A stretch of 64,000 nt of DNA from contig SPDT01000005.1 in the NCBI GenBank assembly GCA_008477525.1, positions 1,984,001 to 2,048,000 of the forward strand, read 5' to 3'. A program made the position numbers and the translations under genes. A model generated the notes under the pieces. It had not been told where the DNA came from and made no database searches. It saw only the letters and a program-made list of their open reading frames with translations. Positions 52,009-64,000 of this stretch are shown piece by piece (position 1 is the first letter of the stretch; each line of letters begins with the position of its first letter). The stretch is from Hypomyces perniciosus (taxonomy: Eukaryota > Ascomycota > Sordariomycetes > Hypocreales > Hypocreaceae).

Positions 52009-54638
52009 TTATGCCAGGTAAGTGTAAGAGTTCTCTTCCCGTTCGATATAATCCTTCTCAATCAAACTGTACTCATAGTTAGTCCTGAATTTCCACCTAA
52101 ATGCAAGACTCTGTGAAGCTTACCTCTCAATCTCCTTCTTAATCGCCGCGGGCTCAACACTGCCCCTCTTCTTAGTGAGATTGATGACCTCAGCTACCAA
52201 CTCGGCGTGTCCCATCTTCTTGCGGCTCTTCATAATCCGCACAATAGCTGCCTGCGTCTCGAACCGCCGGTCTTGGGCGATCCGCTCATGTGTAGCCTTG
52301 TTCTCCTCCTTTGTCTCCTTGAGTTGAATCTGATTGATCTTGATACGGTACTTGGGATCAGTGTAAGCCTTATTGAAGGTGAATGTGTCAGTAGGCTTCA
52401 CATCACGACCCTTTGGATGCTTCGCCAGCACTCGCGCCTTTCCGCATGCGAGTGATTGAAGCGTCCGGTCAAGATCACCAGCCTGGAGCCCGGTGGCCGC
52501 GGCGATTTGCTCATATGCCAAAAATCCATCGGGTGGGAGGTCATTAAAGAGAAGCAGCACAACAGCTTGGAAGGCGGAGACAAGGAGCTCTTTTTGTCCC
52601 TTGGGGAAGCTTGCCTTGATGGCACAGTGCGCCAGTGAGTGCTTCCAGGTCAAAACTCGGCCGGTGTGCTTGTTCTTGTAATGTCTATCGAACCGCTCGA
52701 TTTGAGTGGCCACCTCATCGGGCAGATTCAACCGAACATCGGGATATGTCGGCCATGCAGCTGCTGACAAGATCATAACTTGCAGATCCACGGCCCCCTT
52801 GCGTTCTGAGTTAGCTTGGCACCACTGTTTGTAGGCTTCCATCTCATCCTTAGCAAGCTCTTGGTCCTTGAACATCTGTTCTAAGTTGTGTGTAAAGTTG
52901 GATCCACACTCCCCTCTCAGTTTTGTCAACATGTTGCGTTCTGCGTCTTGGCTGGCGCTGCGACCCATGAGCAGACGACGGGCAAGGTCTTTCTTGTAAA
53001 AGGCCTCGAATGCGTCTTTACCCTCGATGAATCGGAAGAGCTCAAGTGCCTGGTCCAGTTGTCTATCCAACTCCGCATCCTCATCTGTAGTGCTTGCCTG
53101 TCCCTGCTTCTCAGCGGCGACTCTATCCCTGGTGTCAGAAAGAAGTTCCTGAGGCAGGGCCTTGATACCGCCGCGAAGTAGCATGTCGATATATTTAGCC
53201 GTCATCTCTCCGATCTTCGAGGTTCCCGTGTCCCAGCAGTCAGCTATGCGCCGGTCATTCATAAACTTGCCGAAAGCGTCTCGCATACCCCAAAGGAAGT
53301 CCTCGTCCTTGCCGAATGCGTCGCGAATCATCAAATCCAATGACCGGCGCAAATCCAACAGCCGGAGCACCATGTCATCACCCCGCTCCTTATCTGACAC
53401 GATGGAAGCGCCCGTTTCCCGGATGTAATCACTCCAAGGTGCTTTCAGTTTCTTCTGTATCCCTGATAGCCGAAGAAGATCATACAAACCCTTCATGGAC
53501 TTCACATCTCTGTCAGACAAGAGATTTGACAGACTGCCACCATGAAGCAGCTTGTCCGAGTACTGGTCTATTAGAATGGTGTGCGCTGAGCCCATCAATT
53601 GCCTCTTGGTCGTGCTGTCGATGTTGTACTCCATGCAGCGGTAATCTTCCTTGTGTAGGAGCGTCTCGCAAGCCACGATATAATCTTTGAGATTCATAGA
53701 ACTGCAGGTTTCGCCAAAATCCTTGAAGTATGCTTCGGAATCTTGCAGAAAAACAGGCTCAAAATATTTTGTGTATACTCCCTGCACATACAGCATCATA
53801 ATAGAGCTTCTAAGCAGTTCGGAATCCATGCGGCCGTCTCCCCTGCGATCGTAATCAATCAGTTCGCATACCCCTGTGATTATGGCGCCCCCGATTGAGG
53901 CGTTGGAATCTGAAGCCGAAGGTTGTGATGAGAAAGTCATCCGGCAGAAGCGCGTGATTGTCATATCGTTAATGCACTGAAGCCCTTGCAGTAGCAGATA
54001 TGTGCGGTCAAGGTAGCTGAACGTCGACCGAATAAGGATCTAGAGGCGAGTTAGCGACAGATTGGTATCAGAATCAGGTCCACGCTGGGTGTACAGACCG
54101 TCTGTTTGTTCCATGTTTTCCATTCTGCTAATACTCTTGTTAAGACCTCGAAAGCCGAGATGTTGCTGGCGCTCTGTATCCTGGGTAATATAACACCCCG
54201 TAGATGCCTATCGACCCGGTCTTTGAGCATCCGATTCACCTTCTCGGCACTCCCGTGTCGGCACACATCCTCCACGCCCCGATACAACCGCTCGAGAGGC
54301 ACGGCCGGGTTTCTCCCGCTGAATATCGATTCCAGTGCCTCCTCAAGCTCCCGCTCCGTCCGAGAGTAGTATTCTTCAATCCGAGTATCGTGGTTGACGG
54401 GGCTCCGGAGATTCTTGATGACTAGCTTCCGAGCGCCAGTCTGCGGTTGGAAGGCCGATTGGCGCTTTGTCAGGTCAATCGTCTCGGGCAGCTTGCCCCT
54501 CGCCTTAGCGCTCGCCATCGTGCCGCTATATGAGAACCTGGGCCTTTTAGAGGAGGTCGGAGATGAGGGAGACGAAGATGAGGAAACGCGTGGGCGGCGG
54601 CGGGAGGGGGAGGCCGGATCGACTGTCGCTGGTTGCAT
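52009..54638 (-). CDS. cul4: Cullin-4, scaffold of the DDB1-CUL4 ubiquitin ligase
   Basis: Three exons on minus, 54638-54099, 54039-52124 and 52066-52009 (837 aa). Introns are 59 and 57 bp with CTAAC branches. The last exon supplies SLIEKDYIEREENSYTYLA, the classic cullin C-terminus. The N-terminal extension (1-75) is Ser/Arg/Pro-rich and is followed by KLVIKNLR, the cullin-4 hallmark. The cullin repeats span about 80-430, the cullin homology domain (FYKKDLARRLLMGRSAS...) about 490-700, and the winged-helix part follows. The NEDD8 acceptor is Lys784 in VRIMKSRKKM. In this family CUL4 binds DDB1-DCAF receptors through the N-terminus and Rbx1 through the C-terminus. In Neurospora it acts in DNA repair, replication control and heterochromatin with DIM-5. 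All parts look intact. TEL1 lies 476 bp upstream in the same orientation. Confidence 0.95.
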
Positions 54639-55114
54639 GAACGACGAGAGGTGTCAGCGACAACTTGGGCTACGCTGTTGTCCGTGTTTCGGAGTGGTGT
54701 TCTGTGATACGAGTTTGCGTTTGGTGCGACGAGAGAGACTGAAGCGTCGTGATATGTTTCCATTAAATCCGAAATGCTGTAGGCCTATGCGGGATCATCT
54801 AAGAAGGATGGAATATGATGATGGTTGAAGGAGGTTCGGGGCTGGAGGTTCCCCGCGATAAGATAAGAGAGCTTCGTGAATGCCTATACTAGTATACCTA
54901 TCTTGAACGCGCTTAATTCCGGATCAAACGCGTCCGCCACTTTCATACTATTAAACCCAAGCGCCATACACAATTACTACCTACCTAGGCAATAATACTA
55001 CTACTTCATATGGAGTACATACATGCATGATTTGTGAATATTTCGTAAAATAGTATATGCCCTCTTTGCTACATGGAAAAAGGATGTGATGACAAGTAAT
55101 ATCCTGGCATCGAC
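54639..55114. other. Intergenic, CUL4 promoter and TEL1 3' flank
   Basis: An AT-rich spacer between tandem genes. A partial motif (GGAGTACAT) lies near 55013, and a TACCTACCTAGG block near 54980. No gene is supported. Confidence 0.6.
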
Positions 55115-58100
55115 TTAGGCATAGGCCGCCCATCCTGTACTTCTCGTCAGCATCGAATCAAACAGGACGATATTATAATTCACAAGCTTGACATACCTGA
55201 ATACAACACGGCAAGATTACGCTCATCGGTTGCCTGGTTGATGAGGTCATTCACCGTAGCCGTCACGCTTAGAGTCTTGGAAAGCTTCTTCCTCACAACC
55301 TCCAGAGCACGATCTCCTTCTGAAGGCTCGTTCAGGTGGCCTCCTGACTTCTTCCCCTTCTTCGTCTCCACATCTGCTTGGTCTGGATCGTCCATGACAC
55401 CTTCGTCATCCTGTCTGGCCTTCTGTAGTTTAGCCAGTCGAAGTGGCGAGACGGACCAGCTATACAATGGATCGTAGCGCAAAACATCCAAGATAGTCAT
55501 AATGGAGTATTGTTCTTCTCGCAAGGCATCAAGAGTGAATTCGCAGCACCGGCGGAAAACACCTTCTGTTTTAGTGATTCCCATCCCATCCACAATGTCT
55601 CTCGTAAGACGGAAGGGCACGAGTTCTGGCACAGGAAGAATGCGACCGGTCTCAAAAGCGATACCCAAATCGATGTGGACCACCTCACCAGTCTTTGTGT
55701 CAAGAAGAATGTTGTGGCCGTGTCGATCGCCCAGGCCCAAGACATGTCCAAGCATGGATATAGCTGCCGTACTTCTGGTGTATGCCAAACGCTTCACAAA
55801 CCAGTCATCAGGGTCCACGAAATTCTCCATGAAGAAATACCGCATGACGGGCTGGAATTTCTCCGTTACCCTACGATATGTGCTTATGCGCTGTTCCACC
55901 GTCCTGTTCTGCACACTAAATATCTCTTTTCGGCACTGGGAGCCTTTGAGGTCTCTAGGGTGGTATCTCTCATGGGCTGGCATGAGAAACTCGTGCAGCG
56001 GGATGGTGTCGCGAACAAACTCAATTAGTCCAGAAGACGCAGTAAGCGGGAGCACCTTGTAGGTTCGAATGCCCAGATTTCGCTGCTGTGTAGTTCTGTG
56101 GAGCTTCAGCAACGAAGAAACAGCCGAGAAAACTTGTTCCATTATCGCGTCTTGACGGAGATCATCCTGACCTCCCTTGACCAACTGCTTATACTTCATG
56201 CCATCGGTCCCCACCGCGGTGATGATCTTGGGTGCGCTGACACCGGAAGCGATAGACATTGTCGGCTCAAGTCTCGAGATGACTGGGATCTTTGAGTAGT
56301 CTTTATTGGGGTTCACTTCGATATGCATTGTCGGTGGCGGTATTCGGTACTTTGCAAGGCAGTTCATCAAGCTATTTGCTGCACCGGAGTCCTTCAATGC
56401 AATCTTTGCGCCGGACTTGTACTTTGTCGAGTTTCTATCCAAAGCAAGGCCATGATAATACTTGCTCGTCTTGTCTAAAGACACCCAGATATCGGCGACG
56501 GACTTTGTGGCTGCGAGTTTCTGAGCAACCTTTTCTGTAGCCTTAACGCGTAGCACTGCTACCTCATCCTTTTGTTGTGCCCTTGCTTTGGTACCGGACC
56601 AGATCTGGTACATGCCATGGTAGGGATGGTCCACACAGATATTATAGACCAATTCCAGGAGTAAGCTCTGAAAAGTGGTGTCTTGGTTCTGAAGTCTTGA
56701 AGTAAGCTGGCTCATCAAGCCGGCAAACTTATAGGTTGGTACTTTAGAAAGATGACGCATCGCCGCCTTGTTTGTAGTCTCTTCGTCCGACCGTTCAAGC
56801 CACAGTGCCGTGAAGCGCAAGGCATCGTTGTTGTACTCATCCGAGTAGGCCAGGGACAGCAGGTAGTTTTCAAGACTGAGCCGTACAAATTCGCTGCGCG
56901 TCAGCTCGACACGACGCAATTCCTGCTCGTCAAGGTCGAGCCACTGTTTCTCCTTGGCAAGGACATGGGAATATTTGGCCTTGAGCTGTGAGTCTCTTGT
57001 GGATGAGATGAGTGATTTGAGCTCTTCTACTTCATCATTCTTGCCCCTTTTAAGACTTTGCAACCGCGCAAGGTCTTCAAGGCTGTCAGGGTCCTGCAGC
57101 TGTTCATCGCAGAACATTGCGAATTGATGAAATACGAGACTCGCCTCCTTCCCCTCGACGTCGCCTTTGAGTTCTCTGAGAGCTGGCTCCAGATACTTCT
57201 TCTGAATATCTCGAGGCTTTTCAAGGCGTGCAACAGAGATCTTGTGTCCAATCTTTGAGAGGAGGTCAGATCGACTCACTGCAATGGCCTGCTTCTTAAG
57301 GGCTGCAGAGTTATCGATTCCCTGGAGCATTCGAATAGATGAGCTCATTTCTCCATGATCCCATAGAGAGTTTGCTACTTCAATTTTAATCGCAGCATCA
57401 ACATGAATCCCCAGTTCCTCGCAAGGTTGTATTAAGTCAGTCAGGGCAGTCGAAATATTCAGCGATTCCTGTGTGGCCTGGTGGTAACGGTAGATACCAG
57501 ACGCCAAGAGCATTGACTTGACTTCCATTTGCCTCAAGGCCGCCACAGATAGCGTTGCGTTGCTGAATAGTGAGCTACGTTGACTGAGCATACTCATTGT
57601 TGTCCTGCGGCAGGACAGAATCTGACTGACATCATCATACCTAAGAAGAATTAGTGATCCCGTAAATGAACATATCATAAATGTCCTACTTACATGCCGC
57701 TTCTCATCCATTGACTGCGATCTTGAAGTTGGTGAGTAATGCTCTCTAGTTCCGTTGCATCCGAGACATTCAGGAGCTGATCGAGTTCGGTCAAGGCAGC
57801 TAATGCTCCCAACCGGCTTCTCAACGCTGTCGCGTTGTGACTGTGGCCAACCAAGCTTTGCATAGTGCGAGAAAACCCTTCGTAAATTGTTGACCGAATC
57901 ACGGGCAAACTTGTTGCTTGGTGAATGGTCTGATAGGCCTTGTATGTGACGACGGCGTGATGGTCGCTCGCTGCTGGCACCGGGAGATTCCATCTCTCAA
58001 GTCTCCTCGCCGTACGGAACGTGCTTTCCAAGGAAGACGGGGTAGAACCATGGTTTTGTTGAGTTTGTAACAGAGAGTGTGACAATCCAACAAATCCCAG

Positions 58101-61100
58101 GGTGCTTAACGCTTTGACCAAAGCTTGACCATCTGTCTCCGAGGCAGTCTGTCGCAGGCGAATATGGCTGTCATACTGCGCCCCTCTGAACGCTAAGCTT
58201 TTTGTTCCTTCTTGTTCGTATTCTAGACGAGCCAGGACCTTTGACAGGCTTGCATCTTCTGGTAGACCATAGTAAGCATCAGGGTCATCGATATTTTCGA
58301 AAATAGTTAACAGAGTCTCGTTGATATCAATTTCCTTAGCTATAGATGATCTTCTAGACGACCGAGCAGTTTCAGAAGAGACTAGCTCGGCAAAGAGAAG
58401 AGCCGACTTGTGCATGCCACAACGTGTAGCTGAAGAAGCCGCCGTGGTGTAGTCAATATCTAGCCAATGAAGTCGATCGGCTATGGAGGATTCCTTGGGA
58501 TACTCCTGGGTTCTCAGATAAAGGATTGTATTAATTAGTAGTTTGATATTCTCTTTGGCAGCAGGTTCTGTTGAAGATAGCCATTGTTTCATTGCACCGG
58601 AAACAGATCGCTTAGTAGTTTGCTGCTGTTCAAGCTGGAAGTAAAGAACCAGGTGGAGGACGAAAGGGAATGCCTTTTCAGCAAACCCTTTCACTTTGAT
58701 TAGTGCTGGAGAAAGGACTGAGAGAAGTATTGAATCCGGTACAGACTGTGCAAGGTGGGCACTCAAGCGTGGCAACCAATTTTGTGATGCGATGTCTTCG
58801 GACCACGAGAATTGTCCACCTTCTGCTGGACTGTTGAGATCTGTCTCCGATGGTGGAGAGCGGTACGAACCCCATTGGGATGTGAGAAAAAGAGATTCAG
58901 ATAAGCTCCGTTGGCATGCCGTGACAAGTGGTCCATCATCCTCGAGAACTGCTTGCGATATTGCAGTCCTTAGGGTAGCTTCGGCCAATCCAGCGGTTAC
59001 TGAGTTAGGGTCCGTGGTAAGATCTTGAAGTAGGCACAGCAGCCCCATCTCAGACCCATGGGGTCCAGGTGCGATCTTTTCATATTGTGCAAGTCGCGAC
59101 TCTCGTAGAATACCTTCGGGAATATTACCAGATGATGAGAATGAACGACCTACAACCCTCCCTGCCCACGCTAAATAGTTGTCACTGAGATTTTGTGCCT
59201 CGCAGCTTTTCCACACTGCCGCGGCCTGAGAGACGGCATCTCGGTCGTTTTCGACAACATCGTTCATAATATGTGTAGGTACCGTGAAGTCGCCACAGAG
59301 CAGGCCGAGAGCAAGTTGACGAGAGGACTCATTGAGAAGCTGGCTATCCGCTGCCTCATCCTTGAGTATGTCAAGAAGAAGTTTGCTTTCGAATGTATTC
59401 TTCTCCGCATTCCCAGAAGATCGAATGTGTGCTGCTGATTGTGTGATGGACTTGAAAGAACTGCTCTGCAACTCGCTGTCAAATCTAGGTGACGTATAGT
59501 CTGCCAAATATTGACTGAACCATTCATGGAACTTTTGTGCTTTGCTCATGGTGGCCTTAAACTGACTCTCCTGAGTAGTACTCGACTGGCTAGATTCGAG
59601 GAAAACCCTCAATGAGGCCAAAGTGGACAGAGCATAACCAGCTAAGAAAGATGGCGCCTGACTTAGGTATGTCTTTCCCCGAGAAAGTAAGTATTGGCTA
59701 ATCCCTAATGCATCATCTGCACACTCTGAATCCACAATAAAACTGCGGATGGAGTCAAGAAGCATCTCCAGAGAATATGACTCAAGAGCCACGGGTCCAG
59801 CCAAGCATATGAGAATCCTAACTTTTCGTAGAACAGAGCATGCATGAAGTGAACCTAGAGCTGGGTGAATAGTATTGAAAAGCTTTCTGGCGATTGAAAC
59901 CACCAATGCAGGTGTCCAGAGCTCGTGAAATTGGTACTCTGTTCCTTGACACAGCCTGAAAAGTTCATGAAAGACGTATTTTGCCCGGAACATCGGTTGC
60001 TGATTTGGTGGGAGAGTCGCGGGAGAATGTGCAATTTTCTTGATAGCCTCCAAGTTCTCACCCGCATATTTGAGATATGGTTGTTTCATGAACACTCTTT
60101 CTATAGCGTCTTCTTGATCGATGATGTCGAAAAATAGGGCGACGATATCAACGAAGTTCATGTAGATCGCCTCTATGAATGCCTTGGAGCCCATCTTCTT
60201 CTTGATTCGGTCCTCCCCCTTCCCTTTATCCGAACTGCCAAAGGTGGCCACATAGACCATACCATAGGCCAATGCAGTTGTGAAGTTGCATTGAATTAGT
60301 TCGGTCTCAGCAACTCCAATTAATCGAGCCAATTCTGCACTTGCAGTATCCTGACCTCGCATCATTGCCAGACCGATTGCCTCAGCTTGCGCTGAAGTAA
60401 GCAACTCCTTGAGACTGGTGTAACCAAATATGGAGAAAGGGATGTTTTCCACTGGATCGTTTTCGAGCCAAGTGTAAAGGAGCTGGCGAGAAAACAGCTG
60501 AAACAACTCCTTCGGCGACTCTAAGTGCAGAGTACGAGAGATGTCTGCCAAACATCGTTTTGCATAGTCTGTTGACTGGGCAATTTTACCTGGCGTCTCA
60601 AAAATATGATAGGTGCATCTTCGCAAAAGAGTCGGCCAACGGCAAGCCATCTTGGATAGAACAAGCAGGCGAAAAGCAATACCAGCAGTGTTTTCCGGGT
60701 CTGTCGGGAGGCTATCAAGAACATCAACAAAGACTTCATCGTGAAGCATTAGGATGTATAGCTCGAATATATTGGCAACCCTTTCTGCAACAAAGCATTT
60801 CACCTTCATCGACCCTTTGTTCAGAATAGAGAGTAAGGATGTTCGACACGAATCAAGCCCAAGACTCGTGCCGTATCCAGGATTGACTCTCAAAAGAGTA
60901 AAGAGTAAGCGCGCCAGGGACATCTGGGTTTTTGAAGACAGAATGTTGGAAGGAAAGCAGACCTTAACAAAGTAATTGTATAGGTCGCCAACCCTATCCG
61001 ACAAGTTCTGGTTATCGTGCAACCAAATGCCGTTTAACCCATCGATCACCTCAATGCATGTAGTCTGAGCAGCCTCGCAGGATTGGTACTCAGGATTGCC

Positions 61101-64000
61101 CACAATTTCACCCAACCTCTCTATAATACCCAAAGCGCTTTCTGCATTCACTACCAGATCGGAACGGAAAAGCTCCATCAAAAGGCCTTGGCAGGAGATG
61201 AGGTCATCGTCAGACAGAGACAGAAGATCATCGACCAAACCATCGGGAATCAGACCCAGCTGGCTACCATCATTGTGAATGATTCTCAAGAGACCTAGAC
61301 GCATCTTGGTGTCCATATAAAACGCTTGGGAACTGAGACGCAGTTGGATGTTTTGCCGTGGTATTGGGTAAGAGCTAGACGTAGACACGCCTCTGCTGCT
61401 CTGGGAGTCAAAATCGTCATCGATATCCATCAAGTCTGCGAGTCCCCTGGAGTTTTGACTAGGTTGTCCTTGTTCAATCGCCGCCGAAATTTTGGTAAGG
61501 AGATGGAGAAGACCTTTGTTTTCGCCGCAAAGTTGACTGAGACTTGATGTGCCGAGATCGGGAATGCAAAATCGCACTTCTCGTAGAATTAGGTTGACGA
61601 ATGTTGTAGGTTCCACGGAGTCCAATGCTGCAGCTATACCTCTTTCCGCCACTTCTAAGAGAATTGCTTCCACAGATGAGGACTGAACAGAGTTGAGGTC
61701 GCTCACAAGAGGCATCAGCATTGTCCCGATAATGCATGCTGATAGGAGGCTTTGAAACCGATCAAGTGATATTTGGCTGCCCCCATCGCTGGCCCTTTTT
61801 GTCCACGAAGCACACAACTCTCGCAACTCTTCGAGTTTCGGGTAAAGTAGCTCTAAGACTAGCTTCTTGGATGCGAAGAAGCTACTGGCATCTGCTACAG
61901 GAGGCGGCCTATCCTTACTCGACACATAGCAGCAGGGATTGGAAATGGTACCAGCCATTTCTTGCCCTAGAAGGAGGAGATACTCATTGAAGTGACCGAT
62001 ATCTCGCTGAGATTTCCAAGTCTCGCCGAGGGTACCACCGGAAATAGCATATTGAGAACTTGAAGATAACGGTTGAGCTCCACAACAGACGCGCAGGAGA
62101 TTCACAAAGTCAATTGGCCGAACATGAGCGGACTGGAATGATGAATAAGCCAGCTCGCCTAGTCACTTGTGTGTCAGCATATTTCTCTCAGGCTCTGGCG
62201 GAGAACTCACTCGGATTCCACTTCAAAAACACCCATCGAATTATATGACTAGATGTGCTCTGGCTAGCACTTGGAAGTCTGGCATTGCGAACGTGGTAGA
62301 GATGAAACATCAAGGCAAGAGATGTATCACACAAGATGCCGGGGCCATTGACGTCTGCCGTTGTCACTATGCCATTTACGTCCTCTGATATAGTATGGTA
62401 CGGCAAGATATCCGCCTCGATAATGCTGTGAAGTAAAAGACACGCCGCGCCACTCGTTGTTGGGAGACTGACTGACCTAGCAGCCAGGTGCCATATTTGC
62501 CGCCAGGTATCTTGTTGGCGATGACAGACATCAGACCACAATGCGCAACTGCAGATGTTAGCGTATGTTGCATAATGAGAAGCGATTCAGATGTTACCTC
62601 GCACAGGCGATGAGTGCCCAAGATGCTGTAATCGCATTCTTGTCCGCAGCGAATGGGACTAGGTCCACGAGGAGTTCCCCAATTTCATCAGCCCCTAAGG
62701 TATTGGTTGCCAATATGAAGGGCAATAACTGCAGAGCCGTCCTTAGAACACCTACATCCTTCGACTTCAACTTGAGCCTAATTGGGCTGGGGCCTTGGTA
62801 AATCCGTCTCTTTTTACGGGGCTGCTCGCCTTTTGCTGTTTCATCCCCAACAGTAGGCTTCTTCGGCCGCATGAGAATTGCTTCCAGGAGAGCGAGATTC
62901 TGGACTATCACCCAATGGCCTTCCCCTGAAACATTATGAGGACGAAGTCCAAATAAACCGATGTGCATAGAATCTTTGGGCAACTTTGACGTCGTGAAAG
63001 TAACATCACCAATCTGTAATCGAAAGGCCTCGCTGCGCTTTGAGTACTCCTGCCATAGTGGTTCAATAAGTCCCTCTAAATCACTGCGTACATCAGTGTC
63101 CCAAAGATTCACTGCAAGATGTTCGAGGTGTAAATGCATGAGAAATATACTCCTCGATATCTCGTTTCTCAGTCCTTTGATGAGCTCGTCTTGGGAGACC
63201 TTCTCGGCACGCCACCAGTAGCTCATAAGCGGCAGCAGATCTCTTGCCAGCATACTAGAGCCACTTAGGTCATCAGCTTCCGTAGCGGTAAATATGGCAT
63301 TGACGATTGAGAAACAGAGCGTCTGCATAGAGCCGAGACTGAGGTGCTTGATTCTCAAGATTCTTAATGCCAGGCTGGTAATGTCACTCATACGTCGTAG
63401 GATTGGGGTATTGGCTGCCGAGACTAAGTGCAGCAAGCCCTCCAGAGCGTCTTTCAAAGGACCACCTTCGCCTTGACCAGAACGCCTCTGCGCTTGGGCC
63501 TGCAGTGAGGAATTTGACCTGGCTATAGATCGCGTTGAGGAGCTAGTCGGTGCTGGAGATGACCTAGAAGGCAATATAGTCGAGTTTGCCTCATTGGGAA
63601 GAATATGCAGTGCAATATCGAGAAAGAAGTCGACACACATTTCCCATGGCCCGCCATCCTTTCGGCAAAGCAGTTCAACATTTGGCTGTCGCGATAGCAC
63701 TTCTGTCAGAGCTTTGACATAGTCCTGAAGCAACGGTGGCACGAAATCTTCATCTGGGCCAGGTAGGACTTGGGTGATGTGGTCTATGACGGCAAGTAAT
63801 GTTTTACGTCCGATTTTGGAAACTCCGCGGCTGGCTGCCATTCTCACGGCTGCTGCACATTTTGAAAGTCGCGACGCGGCAGCATTCGAAGTCGTCTGTG
63901 ACTTCTTCTTGTCATAGAACACGGGCTTCTCTCGAAGCACAAAGCTGAATATGGCCTCAAATATTTCGTGATAGCCCTTGTCTCCAAGATCGGAACTACT
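55115..64000 (-). CDS. tel1: TEL1/ATM checkpoint kinase, 5' end beyond the window
   Basis: Five exons seen: 64000 (open) to 62598, 62548-62211, 62158-57694, 57640-55197 and 55134-55115, giving 2889 codons in frame. Introns are 49, 52, 53 and 62 bp, all GT-AG. The frame is open to the edge; about 40-60 N-terminal residues with the TAN motif are probably missing. The N-terminal two thirds are helical (HEAT-like) repeats, followed by the FAT domain. The PI3K-like kinase domain has KQLVKGGQDDLRQDAIMEQ, the catalytic LGLGDRHGHNILLD and the metal-binding [11 protein letters not shown]. The FATC ends [22 protein letters not shown], formed only after splicing of a 20-nt last exon. Tel1 is recruited by Mre11-Rad50-Nbs1 to double-strand breaks and keeps telomeres long. 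All key residues seen are intact. Confidence 0.96.

Overview
The window is nuclear DNA of a filamentous ascomycete, most likely a Sordariomycete and probably Hypocreales. The order is inferred and I cannot fix the genus. The support is short spliceosomal introns (49-129 bp) with CTAAC/CTGAC-type branch points, a group I fungal G-alpha protein of exactly 353 aa, PalH of the alkaline-pH pathway, an HMT1-type vacuolar ABC transporter and a DUF3716 protein. Exon joins were worked out by hand from donor, branch point, acceptor and reading phase. Every multi-exon model closes in frame.

Left part (1-18.7 kb). A DUF3716 protein on + faces the G-alpha gene (gna-1/fadA type) on -, which has about 4.8 kb of gene-free DNA upstream. 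Then come an Smr-domain protein with an unexpected CaaX-like C-terminus (+), a multi-pass membrane protein (-), the Elongator regulator KTI12 with a 6-nt first coding exon (+), the AAA ATPase CDC48 with six exons (+), and a small unknown protein (-).

Middle (18.7-29.4 kb). This 10.7-kb stretch has no gene I can support. It is rich in microsatellites and in a short dispersed motif, GTACGGAGTAC / GTACTCCGTAC and its GTACGAAGTAC variant. The motif recurs in intergenic DNA across the window and I did not notice it in coding exons.

Right part (29.4-64 kb). The HMT1-like ABC transporter (+) converges on ceramide synthase LAG1 (-). All further genes lie on -: PalH, the decapping enhancer EDC3, the helicase PIF1, a proline/arginine-rich unknown protein, cullin-4, and TEL1/ATM, whose 5' end runs off the right edge.

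The genes are mostly housekeeping or signalling genes, each with its own promoter region. There is no secondary-metabolite cluster, transposon ORF, tRNA, rRNA or CRISPR array that I can support. The observations most worth following are the CaaX-ended Smr protein, the dispersed motif, the two large gene-poor stretches, and a possible second PIF1 start that parallels the yeast mitochondrial/nuclear dual start.
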